A stretch of DNA of 45,605 bases from Acidimicrobiaceae bacterium. Lineage in GTDB: Bacteria > Actinomycetota > Acidimicrobiia > Acidimicrobiales > RAAP-2. The DNA lies in contig PMOE01000093.1 of NCBI GenBank assembly GCA_003161575.1, forward strand, positions 1 through 45,605, given 5' to 3'. Below, piece after piece: positions 8,125 through 15,834 of the stretch; position 1 is the stretch's first letter, and every line of letters starts with the position of its first letter. The notes below the pieces were generated by a model. It made no database searches, was not told where the DNA came from, and was given only the letters and a program-made list of their open reading frames with translations. A program made the position numbers and the translations under genes.

Positions 8125-8823
8125 GTGGGGCGGCCCCCTCGGATCGACCGGGAGGCGATCGCCGATGCCGTCTTGGAAATCGGGCTGTCTCAGAGCAGCA
8201 TGAAAGCGGTGGCCGAGCATCTCGGAGTCAGTACGCCCGCGCTCTACCATCACGTGAAGAACCGTAAAGAGCTACTCCTGGTGGCGGCCGAGCGCTCCAT
8301 GGCCCAGATGCGGCTTCCCGAGGATCGTGGCCAGCACTGGTCCGAATGGCTCCGCGAGTGGGGACGCTATTCGCGCAACGCCTTCATTGAGGAGCCTGAG
8401 GTCTTCGGTCAGTACTTGAGCGGTGCGGTCAGCTGGGAACGGGTGGTCGAAGTGATGGACAGCGTGGTCCGGATCCTGACCCGACAGGGCTTTACTCCGG
8501 TGGCGGCCATGCGGGCGTGGGACGCCGTCGGCCGCTTTGCCGTGGGCTCGGCGGTGGAGTCCATCCGCCTGCGCTCCGCCACCGAGTCCGGTCGCCCCCA
8601 AGTGGCCGAATGGCACCGGGTATTGGCACAGCGATCCCCTGACGACCTCTCGGGCGCGCGTTCAGTGGTGGATGTCCTGCCCAAGGACCTCGAGGCCGAG
8701 TTCGAGGACGAACTTGCGACCCTGCTAGCGGGCATTGCCGCCCGTCGGGGCGAGCCGTGGGAGCCCGTCGTAACCACGGGCGCCGGCGACGGAGCCCTCA
8801 CACAAGGATTGGCAGCTGGCTGA
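8125..8823 (+). CDS. TetR-family transcriptional regulator
   Basis: A TetR-like repressor with an N-terminal helix-turn-helix (AIADAVLEIG followed by MKAVAEHLGVSTPALYHHV) and a long alpha-helical ligand-binding part. The start is uncertain. GTG at 8125 gives 232 aa but begins tightly at the conserved VGRPPRIDR. A CTG at 8083, two bases after the amidohydrolase stop and behind an AGGAG, would give the normal longer N-terminus. No ATG exists in between. As the last gene of the Rieske operon it probably controls that operon or the divergent SDR. Its 3' end overlaps the tail of the convergent P450 gene by 26 bases. Confidence 0.88.
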   Translation: MGRPPRIDREAIADAVLEIGLSQSSMKAVAEHLGVSTPALYHHVKNRKELLLVAAERSMAQMRLPEDRGQHWSEWLREWGRYSRNAFIEEPEVFGQYLSGAVSWERVVEVMDSVVRILTRQGFTPVAAMRAWDAVGRFAVGSAVESIRLRSATESGRPQVAEWHRVLAQRSPDDLSGARSVVDVLPKDLEAEFEDELATLLAGIAARRGEPWEPVVTTGAGDGALTQGLAAG

Positions 8824-10042
8824 AACCCCTGACCGTGCTGGTGAAGAGCAACACTGCGTGCTCCCGGTCAACCTCCCAAGTGGGGTAGCGCTTGAGGGTC
8901 TCTTCGACGGCAATCCGTCCCTCCATTCGGGCGAGGGCTGCTCCCAAACAGAGGTGGATGCCGTAGCCGAAGGAGACGTGACGGTCCATCTGACGGTGGA
9001 TGTCGAAGCGGTCAGCGTCGGGAAAGGCCCGGTCGTCCCGTCCGGCCGAGCCGGTGAGCAAGAGGACCTTTGAGTCGGCCGGGATCACCTGGCCATGCAA
9101 TTCGACGTCGGCAGTCGACCAACGGCCCTGAACGGGCGACGGAGACTCGTAGCGGAGCAGCTCCTCGATCGCGTTCGGGATAAGCGAACCGTCGGCGACC
9201 AGCTCGGCCCGCTGATCGGGGTGGGTTCCGAGCAGGAGGCCGGCCCAACCGATCAGACGGGCCACCGTCTCGGTCCCAGCGGAGACCAGCAGGACGGCAA
9301 ATCCCACGCTCTCCAAATGGGTCAACGTCCGGGGGACACCGGCGCCGTCGACGATCTCGGCCTCCACGAGATCGGTCAACATGTCGTCCTTCGGGTGGAC
9401 CCGTCGGTCCTCCGCCAGATCACCGATGTACTCATGGAGCCCCGCCATGGCCACGATCGAGACATCGTTGATCATGCCGACGCCCGGTTCGATGTGGAAC
9501 ATCTGGTCGATCATGCCGCGCACTTGCTCCCGATCCGTAGCTGGAACACCGAGCAGGGTTGCGATGACCGTAGCTGGCAAGATTGCCCCGAATTGCTCGA
9601 CGAAGTCCCAGGAGTCCTCCCCGCGTCGCGCATCCAGCAACTCACCGCATAACTGGCGAACACTCTCTTCGAGTGTTGCGATGCGCCGCGGTGTAAATGC
9701 CTTGGAGATGAGTCGGCGCAACTGGGTGTGCTCAGGCGGATCAAGGAAGATCATCATGCCGTCGGACCTGATGAGATTCTGCGTCATTAGCTCGAGCACG
9801 GTTCCGTGAGCCGAGCTGAACGTCTTGGAATCACGATGAGCGGAGTCGACGTCGGCGAATCGGCTCAACGCCCAGAAGTCATACCGTTCGTTGTAGTAGG
9901 CGGGCGCCTCATCACGAAGTCGGCGCCAGATCGAGTGGGGGTCGACCCGCAGGGATTTGTCGAAAGGATCCCAGTAGAGATCGCCGGGCGCTCGCTTCGG
10001 ATCGGAGGGGCCGTGCTCTTGATTAGCCGATGAGTTGCTCAC
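8798..10042 (-). CDS. Cytochrome P450
   Basis: A 414-aa soluble bacterial P450. The heme-binding loop FGYGIHLCLG puts the axial thiolate at about Cys365. The I-helix oxygen-activation motif appears as SAGTETV, with E-x-x-R (EELLR) before it. Bacterial P450s of this type hydroxylate terpenoids, steroids or fatty acids; the substrate here is unknown. No ferredoxin or ferredoxin reductase is adjacent. GTG at 10042 is preferred because GAGGGGGCGGTA precedes it; a longer in-frame start at 10123 gives an atypical Cys/Arg-rich leader. It overlaps the convergent TetR gene tail to tail and is divergent from the substrate-binding-like gene. Confidence 0.93.
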   Translation of the reverse strand: MSNSSANQEHGPSDPKRAPGDLYWDPFDKSLRVDPHSIWRRLRDEAPAYYNERYDFWALSRFADVDSAHRDSKTFSSAHGTVLELMTQNLIRSDGMMIFLDPPEHTQLRRLISKAFTPRRIATLEESVRQLCGELLDARRGEDSWDFVEQFGAILPATVIATLLGVPATDREQVRGMIDQMFHIEPGVGMINDVSIVAMAGLHEYIGDLAEDRRVHPKDDMLTDLVEAEIVDGAGVPRTLTHLESVGFAVLLVSAGTETVARLIGWAGLLLGTHPDQRAELVADGSLIPNAIEELLRYESPSPVQGRWSTADVELHGQVIPADSKVLLLTGSAGRDDRAFPDADRFDIHRQMDRHVSFGYGIHLCLGAALARMEGRIAVEETLKRYPTWEVDREHAVLLFTSTVRGFSQLPILV

Positions 10043-10086
10043 TACCGCCCCCTCGGTTCGGCACCACGGACAACCGCAGGCCACAT

Positions 10087-10097
10087 TACATATTGTA
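10087..10097. promoter_or_regulatory. Dyad TACA-TAT-TGTA in the P450 / binding-protein divergent promoter
   Basis: A perfect 4-bp inverted repeat with a 3-bp spacer in an AT-rich patch, about 45 bases upstream of the P450 GTG. On the minus strand it overlaps a good -10 candidate, TACAAT. It could be an operator overlapping the P450 promoter. Confidence 0.4.
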
Positions 10098-10222
10098 TTC
10101 AATCTACCCGGGCGTCGCTGCACTCCGCGGCAGAACTGCGATGAACCTTGAATCCGAATTAGTCTAACTGAACACAGATATCAGGCCCCCCTCCGGGCGG
10201 GGGACGAGAGGACGTAGCGCAC

Positions 10223-11575
10223 GTGGACAACCTGGACCAGACCACCCCCCAGTACGCCGAGCGCATGTTCCCCGCCCCCATTGACGACGGAATCGCCCGA
10301 GAGGATCGAGCGGTATCAACGGTACATTCCGGAGTCGATACCGCCGAACTCGGGGAATGGCGCAACGAGCGGTGGTACCAAGGTGGCGGCCGGGTGGGTG
10401 AGAAGGCAGTGGAGTCGATCGTCGTCTACCCGCCGACCCGGGGGCTCCAGACGCAAGGCGATCCCTTCGAGCCAGTCAAGATCGGGATCCTCGTCGATAT
10501 GGACATTGGGCAGTTATTGGCTGACTGGATCGACTCGACCATCCTGGCGATTGAGGACTCGCTGAACGAGGGCGTGTACGACCGACCGGTCGAGATCATC
10601 ACGGTGGATGCCAGGGGCCTGCCTCGTGAGAACTATCTGAAGGTTCGCAAGGGCTATCAGAAGTTGGTGGACGCCGGATGTGTCATCGTCCTCGGACCAA
10701 TGATCTCGGACAATTCGGTGAATTTGCGGGAAACGATCAACGCCACGGGCGTACCTTGCATCGGTTGGACCGGAGCGGTCCGCTTTTTCGGTGAGTATTG
10801 CTTCACGGTCGCCAATGGGGACATCCCGACCGAAGCGTTCATGGGAGCTAACTGGTGCGCCCAGCAGGGCCACCGCAAGGTCGGATTCTTCTGGGAGAGC
10901 GGTTCTTCGGGCGCCGACTATTCCAATGCCTTCCGCACCGCGGCGCAAAGGTCTGGCGTCGAGCTGGTGAAGGAGGTCAACTTGGGCCCGAATCCCCGCG
11001 GTCTTGAAGAGAGCCTCGCCACCATGCGCGAGCAGGGTGCCGAGGCCATTGTGTACATGGGCTACGGCTACTCGACCTTCCACTTCGCACGTGCGTTTCG
11101 GGCGCTCGAGTGGGATCCGCCCCGCTTCATGGGGACCGCCTTCATGTTCTATTCGAACAGCAACGAATGGGCCGAAGGGCTCGAGGGCTGGCATGGGGTG
11201 GACCAGCTGGGCGAGGACGGGACCAACCCAAACTATGTCGCGATGCTCAAGCGGTACGAGGCCCGCTTTGGGCGGAGTTCTCGCAATGTCGTGGTCGCTC
11301 TGGGCTATGACACGGCCCGGGCGGCGATACTCGGCATCGCCAACGCGTCCATCGCCGTCCCGAGCGAGGTCAAGATCGGCCTCGAGGCCATCAAATGGAT
11401 GCCTTGTACGAATGGGGGACCAGGCTGCTACATCACCTTCGCCCCCTACGACCACCGAGGCTACAAGGGCGATTTCCTCACCATCCGTGAACTGCGCGGG
11501 GGCGAGCTCCACTTTCGTGGCTACTACCGTCCCGAATGGCCGGCGAACCGGTCAGAAGCGAAAACGGCGAGCTGA
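10223..11575 (+). CDS. Substrate-binding (PBP type 1) protein without signal peptide
   Basis: A 450-aa protein with the Leu/Ile/Val-amide-type periplasmic binding fold: VKIGILVDMDIG near residue 90, then IVLGPMISDNS, and a second lobe with KVGFFWESGSSGADY. The N-terminus is a roughly 85-residue hydrophilic, acidic segment with no hydrophobic core or lipobox, so the protein looks cytoplasmic. No permease or ATPase lies nearby. A cytosolic ligand sensor, as AmiC is for amides, is one possibility; a wrongly predicted start is the alternative, but no downstream start gives a signal peptide either. GTG at 10223 is preceded by GAGAGGACG. It is divergent from the P450 gene. Confidence 0.85.
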   Translation: MDNLDQTTPQYAERMFPAPIDDGIAREDRAVSTVHSGVDTAELGEWRNERWYQGGGRVGEKAVESIVVYPPTRGLQTQGDPFEPVKIGILVDMDIGQLLADWIDSTILAIEDSLNEGVYDRPVEIITVDARGLPRENYLKVRKGYQKLVDAGCVIVLGPMISDNSVNLRETINATGVPCIGWTGAVRFFGEYCFTVANGDIPTEAFMGANWCAQQGHRKVGFFWESGSSGADYSNAFRTAAQRSGVELVKEVNLGPNPRGLEESLATMREQGAEAIVYMGYGYSTFHFARAFRALEWDPPRFMGTAFMFYSNSNEWAEGLEGWHGVDQLGEDGTNPNYVAMLKRYEARFGRSSRNVVVALGYDTARAAILGIANASIAVPSEVKIGLEAIKWMPCTNGGPGCYITFAPYDHRGYKGDFLTIRELRGGELHFRGYYRPEWPANRSEAKTAS

Positions 11576-11774
11576 CAGACAAGGCTGGCCAATCCGAGGC
11601 TGGTTCATCCTCTGTCGATCGCGCACGTTCCACCACCGATTTCTGCTGGATCCATCAGTCTTGGGCTGGAATCGTCTCTGTAGGTCTTCTTTTATCGGAT
11701 GATGGACCTCGTCGGCAGCGACAGTTGCTCGAGGGCCCCGGCTTGTCCAGCACTGCGGCGACAGCGAAGCGGGG

Positions 11775-13082
11775 TCAGACCTGCCAGGTGGGGCCTCCCC
11801 GGCGGCGGGCGGGCGGGCCAGCGTTGACCCCGGGCTGACCGGCTAGATCGCGGAACGGCAGATCGTGGTCGGACGCCGGTTCACGGGGCAAGCCGAGCAC
11901 CCGCTCGGCCAGCGCGTTGCGTTGCACCTCGTCGGTTCCTCCGCCCAAGTGGAGGCCCGGGGCGCTGAGGAAGGCGTGCTGCCACCGGCCGTCGTCAGGG
12001 GCAGCCGGCCCAGCCAAGGTTCCGGCCATACCTTGTATCAGCAGTGCGGCGGCGGCGGCTTGGCTGGCCTTGATTGAGAACAGCAGCTTCATGATCGAAG
12101 CACCGGGGCCCGGGACTGCCCCACGCGCGGCTTCGGCCTTCGCCTGCAGGGCCAGGAAGCGCAGCAAGTGGTCGGTGATGGCCACCCGAGCAAGGGCTTG
12201 GCGGACCCTCGCCTCCTCGGCCCGGCCGCAGCGCCGTGCGAGGGCGAAGAGATCGTCAAGGTTGGAGCCCGATCCGCTCCCGATCATTGCCCGTTCGGCA
12301 GCCATGGTGGTGTGAGCGATCCGCCAACCTTCGTCCACCTCCCCAACCAGGCTGTCGGCCGGCAGCCGGACATCGGTCAAGAAGACCTCGTTGAAGTGAT
12401 ACGTCCCGCTCATCTCGCGCAGCGGGCGAACCTCGACCCCGGGTGTCTTCATGTCGACCAGGAAATAGCTGATGCCGTGGTGCTTCGGCCGATCAGGGTT
12501 GGTGCGCGCGAGCAGGATGGCCCAGTCGGCGTGGGTTGCCAGTGACGTCCAGACCTTCTGCCCATTCACCGTCCAGCCGTGTCCCTCCCGCACCGCCCGG
12601 GTCGAGAGACTCGCCAAGTCGGATCCGGCACCGGGTTCGCTGTACAACTGGCACCACGCCTCATCGCCGCGCAGGATGGCCGGCAGGTGCACCTCCTGCT
12701 GTTCTGCCGACCCGTGGGCCATCAAGGTGGGCGCCACCATGGCCAATGCGATCAACAGCGGACCGGCGCTGACCCCGTGCCCAGCCAGCTCCTCGGCGAA
12801 GATGCGCTCCTGACGTACAGTGCCTCCGCGGCCGCCGAAACCGACCGGCCACGAGATGCCCGCCCATCCGGCGTCGGCCAGCTCTCCTTGCCACCGCCGG
12901 GCCAGCGCGACCGACCGGCCCTGACGCTCGTGGTATTCGGCCAGCGTGGTGGGCGGCCCAACGGTCACCGCCCCGTTTCGAAAGTCCGGGGCGTGCTCTG
13001 CCAACCACTTTCCGGCCTGGGTCCGGAAGGCGGCGTCCTCGGGCGCTTCGTCCAGATGCTCGATTTCCTCGTTTGGCGTCAT
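11775..13082 (-). CDS. Acyl-CoA dehydrogenase (FadE-type)
   Basis: A 435-aa FAD-dependent acyl-CoA dehydrogenase that introduces an alpha,beta double bond into an acyl-CoA. Recognisable parts are the helical N-domain with WPVGFGGRGG, the flavin-binding strand YSEPGAGSDLASL, NGQKVWTS, and the C-terminal GGGTDEVQRN followed by LAERVLGLPRE. The last 35 residues are a low-complexity Pro/Gly/Arg tail. ATG at 13082 begins MTPNEEIEH; the longer frame to 13247 encodes an Arg-rich leader unlike the family. No strong Shine-Dalgarno is seen. The 417-bp gap upstream separates it from the divergent amidohydrolase. Confidence 0.92.
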   Translation of the reverse strand: MTPNEEIEHLDEAPEDAAFRTQAGKWLAEHAPDFRNGAVTVGPPTTLAEYHERQGRSVALARRWQGELADAGWAGISWPVGFGGRGGTVRQERIFAEELAGHGVSAGPLLIALAMVAPTLMAHGSAEQQEVHLPAILRGDEAWCQLYSEPGAGSDLASLSTRAVREGHGWTVNGQKVWTSLATHADWAILLARTNPDRPKHHGISYFLVDMKTPGVEVRPLREMSGTYHFNEVFLTDVRLPADSLVGEVDEGWRIAHTTMAAERAMIGSGSGSNLDDLFALARRCGRAEEARVRQALARVAITDHLLRFLALQAKAEAARGAVPGPGASIMKLLFSIKASQAAAAALLIQGMAGTLAGPAAPDDGRWQHAFLSAPGLHLGGGTDEVQRNALAERVLGLPREPASDHDLPFRDLAGQPGVNAGPPARRRGGPTWQV

Positions 13083-13499
13083 TTCCGGCGCGGCCCCCCG
13101 AAGCAAGTTGCCGGTGTTCTCGGAGGGCGACTGTCTCGGGGGTGACGCCCCAGTGCACCGACGCCAGAACGAACCGCCCGCAACGACCGGATTTGCCGCA
13201 GGTCGCGGGCGTGCGTCGTGTCTGCATCGTTTCCAATGCCGCCCCAAGAGGCGGCATTACGGACCTCCACGGCGCGCGTCCATCGGGGACCCTCCTTCTG
13301 CGCTGACAATGCCTCCACCTCCGGACGGTCATGACGGATCGAGGCCAAGCGCCGACCCGGGGCGATGTCGGGCACCGCGCCCGACCCCCAGGTTCGATGC
13401 CGGTTTTGGGTGCCCGTTCGACTTTGGCTAGGATTGCATATCGTATACGGCTCCCACCGTCAACCTCCCAAGCCGAGGTCCAAGAGGCAGGACTCCTTG
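13083..13499. other. 417-bp divergent intergenic region
   Basis: The region lies between the acyl-CoA dehydrogenase (-) and the amidohydrolase (+). Short frames crossing it have no recognisable protein character. The only clear signal is the AT-rich box at 13429-13448 near the amidohydrolase start. Confidence 0.5.
13429..13448 (+). promoter_or_regulatory. -10-like TAGGAT with adjoining imperfect dyad GCATAT-C-GTATAC
   Basis: TAGGAT (13429-13434) is a plausible -10 element 66 bases upstream of the amidohydrolase ATG. It is followed directly by GCATATCGTATAC (13436-13448), which has the same 13-bp 6-1-6 layout as the perfect palindrome at 15763. A repressor there would cover the transcription start. 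Confidence 0.4.
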
Positions 13500-14738
13500 A
13501 TGCAACCGCTCGTCGTTACTGGATCGGATTCGCCCGATGTGGCCGCAATCCCTTTGATCGTCGACCTCGACGCGCATGTGGTCGAACCACCCGAGGTCTG
13601 GTCCAGCCGCCTGCCGGCCCGCCTGCGCGACGCCGGACCCCGGATCGAATACATGCCCGGTGGGGTGCCCAAGCTCGCGGGATCCTCGTACATCGAGGCT
13701 CCGGGGACCGACGGACCCGACGTCGCATGGTGGTGCTACGAGGATCACCGGGCCTCGATCAAGCGGACCATTGCTGCTGCCGGGTTCCCTGCCGAAGAGG
13801 TCCAGCTTCGCGGGGTCACATATGACGAGATGCGGCCCGGGTGCTGGCAGATGGATGCCCGGCTTGAGGACATGGACAAGAACGGGGTCGAAGCGCAGCT
13901 TTGCTTTCCAAATTATCCACGCTTTTGCGGTCAACAGTTCCTGTGGGGCAAGGACAAGGAACTCGCTCGCCTTTGCGTTGAGGCGTACAACGACTGGATG
14001 GTGGACGAATGGTGCGGCGCGAGCGGCGGCCGCCTTCTGCCGCTCTGCTTGGTTCCGTTGTGGGATGTCAACCTGGCGGTGGCTGAGGTGGAGAGGAACG
14101 CGGCTCGGGGCGTCCGCGCCGTCACCTTCAGCGAGCTGCCCACGTTTCTCGACCTGCCGAGTATCTACAGCGGCTATTGGGACCCATTCTTTGCAGTTTG
14201 CGAAGATTCGGGCACCGTGATTTGCATGCACGTTGGTTCGGGCACCAAAACACCCACCACTTCACCTGATGCTCCTGATGCAGTAGCGGCCACGATCCTG
14301 TTCGGCAACAGCGTGGGTGGCCTCACCGACTACTTGTTCTCCGGGATTCTGCACCGCTTCGACACTTTGAAGCTCATGTTCGCCGAATGCCAGATCGGGT
14401 GGATTCCCTATCTTTTGGAACGGGCCGATGATGTCTGGGCCACCCACCGAGGCTGGAGCGGGTCGCAGCGCTTCTGCCCCGAGCCACCATCGACCTACTA
14501 CTACCGCCAGATCACCAGCTGCTTCTTCAAGGATCCGGTCGGTGTTGCCCTACTGGATCGAGTTGGCGAGGCGAACGTGGTGTTCGAGACCGACTACCCA
14601 CACCAAGACGGGACCTGGCCACATTCGCGCCAGGCGGCTGCCGACCAGTTCGGCCGCCTTCCCCAGGCGACGATCAACCGGATAGCCCGGGGGAACGCCA
14701 TCGAACTCCTCGGCCTGCCCCTGGACCCCGAGGGATGA
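13500..14738 (+). CDS. Amidohydrolase_2 family protein
   Basis: A 412-aa ACMSD-like TIM-barrel metal enzyme. Likely ligands are D24-A-H26 followed by EPP (29-31), H244 in MHVGSGT, and Asp365 in ETDYPHQDGTWP. It carries the signature YDEMRPGCW and YNDWMVDEWCGA that also marks the paralogues at 21721 and 42832, so these three form one subfamily. ATG at 13500 follows AGAGGCAGGACTCCTTG; a longer in-frame start at 13365 lacks support. The reaction is unknown: decarboxylation or hydrolytic C-C cleavage are the family options. It is convergent with the SDR gene, with only 16 bases between stops. Confidence 0.9.
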   Translation: MQPLVVTGSDSPDVAAIPLIVDLDAHVVEPPEVWSSRLPARLRDAGPRIEYMPGGVPKLAGSSYIEAPGTDGPDVAWWCYEDHRASIKRTIAAAGFPAEEVQLRGVTYDEMRPGCWQMDARLEDMDKNGVEAQLCFPNYPRFCGQQFLWGKDKELARLCVEAYNDWMVDEWCGASGGRLLPLCLVPLWDVNLAVAEVERNAARGVRAVTFSELPTFLDLPSIYSGYWDPFFAVCEDSGTVICMHVGSGTKTPTTSPDAPDAVAATILFGNSVGGLTDYLFSGILHRFDTLKLMFAECQIGWIPYLLERADDVWATHRGWSGSQRFCPEPPSTYYYRQITSCFFKDPVGVALLDRVGEANVVFETDYPHQDGTWPHSRQAAADQFGRLPQATINRIARGNAIELLGLPLDPEG

Positions 14739-14754
14739 CGGAGTGCCTGCTGGG

Positions 14755-15678
14755 CTAGGTTCGCCAGGTCTGCAGCCCACGGCCCTGGGTGCCGAAGATC
14801 TGGGTGGCGAAGACGTCCCCCAACTCGGTGGCATCCCAGCGACGCTCGCTGTTCGAGGCGGTGGCCGCTTCGTGCCATCCCCCCATCAGGTGGATTCGGT
14901 CACCGATTACACGGATGACCTGTCCGGTGACGTACTGCGCCTCGTCCGACGCCAGCCAGGCGACGACCGGTGAGCTCCCGGCCGGATCCAAAGGGTGGAA
15001 GCAATCCTCAGGGATCTCGTCGGGCTCGACCACGTCGGGGGCGTTGGGCATGGTGCCAGTGATCCGTGTGGCGCCGGCGGGTCCGATCGCGTTCACGGTG
15101 ACCCCGAGGCGGTGGAGTTCGAGGGCCAGGGTCTGGGTGAGTCCGACGACAGCAGCCTTGGCCGTGGCGTAGTTGGACTGGCCGAAGTTTCCTACGAGGC
15201 CCGCTCCCGAGGTCGTGTTGATGATCCGCCCCCGGCTGTCGTGGCCCGACTTGGCCAGCGCCCGCCAATGGCGGGCCGCCGCCCGGCTGGCCAGCCACGG
15301 TCCGCGCACGTGGACCCGCATCACTGCATCCCATGCCTCGGCACCAAGGTTCCAGATTACGGCGTCTCTCACGATGCCCGCGTTGTTCACCAAGATATCG
15401 AACCGACCCCACTTGTCGACGGCCCTGTGGATCATCGACTCGGCGTCCTGCTCTTCGGCGACGTTGCCGTAGTCGGCCACCGCGGTCCCGCCGCGCGCTG
15501 TGATGAGGTCCACCGTCAGGTCCGCGTCGCGGCTCGACCCCTCCCCGCTGACCGACGAGCCCAGGTCGTTGACCACCACCCGGGCCCCCTGTTTGGCCAG
15601 TTCAAGGGCATGGCCACGGCCGATGCCATGACCGGCGCCGGTGACCACGGCGACTTTTCCCTCCAAGAGTGTGTCCAT
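14755..15678 (-). CDS. Short-chain dehydrogenase/reductase, MFE-2/17beta-HSD4-like
   Basis: A 307-aa SDR with VVTGAGHGIGRGHAL (11-25), VVVNDLG, NNAG (98-101) and the catalytic Tyr170-x-x-x-Lys174. The glycine motif followed by RGHALELAKQGA and VVNDLG is typical of (3R)-hydroxyacyl-CoA dehydrogenases related to multifunctional enzyme 2 and of steroid-type SDRs. A 3-hydroxyacyl-CoA or ring-alcohol dehydrogenase role fits, as inference. ATG at 15678. It is divergent from the aldehyde dehydrogenase gene across a 156-bp gap holding a perfect palindrome. Confidence 0.92.
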   Translation of the reverse strand: MDTLLEGKVAVVTGAGHGIGRGHALELAKQGARVVVNDLGSSVSGEGSSRDADLTVDLITARGGTAVADYGNVAEEQDAESMIHRAVDKWGRFDILVNNAGIVRDAVIWNLGAEAWDAVMRVHVRGPWLASRAAARHWRALAKSGHDSRGRIINTTSGAGLVGNFGQSNYATAKAAVVGLTQTLALELHRLGVTVNAIGPAGATRITGTMPNAPDVVEPDEIPEDCFHPLDPAGSSPVVAWLASDEAQYVTGQVIRVIGDRIHLMGGWHEAATASNSERRWDATELGDVFATQIFGTQGRGLQTWRT

Positions 15679-15762
15679 CGATGTGCAACTCCGCGCGTTC
15701 GTTTATTCCCTGACGCTCGAAAACGGGACCGAGGATCCGGTAACCACCGGATCGGCGGTAAC

Positions 15763-15775
15763 GCATATCATATGC
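15763..15775. promoter_or_regulatory. Perfect 13-bp palindrome GCATAT-C-ATATGC
   Basis: A 6-1-6 perfect inverted repeat in the SDR / aldehyde dehydrogenase divergent gap, 85 bases from the SDR start and 60 from the dehydrogenase start. It includes TATCAT, a possible -10. Symmetry and position suggest an operator for a dimeric TetR-type regulator shared by both directions. Confidence 0.5.
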
Positions 15776-15834
15776 AGTTGAACGCAGTGAATCAAAATGG
15801 TGCGCTCGCACAGCGGGCCCTGGGGAGGTAGTGG

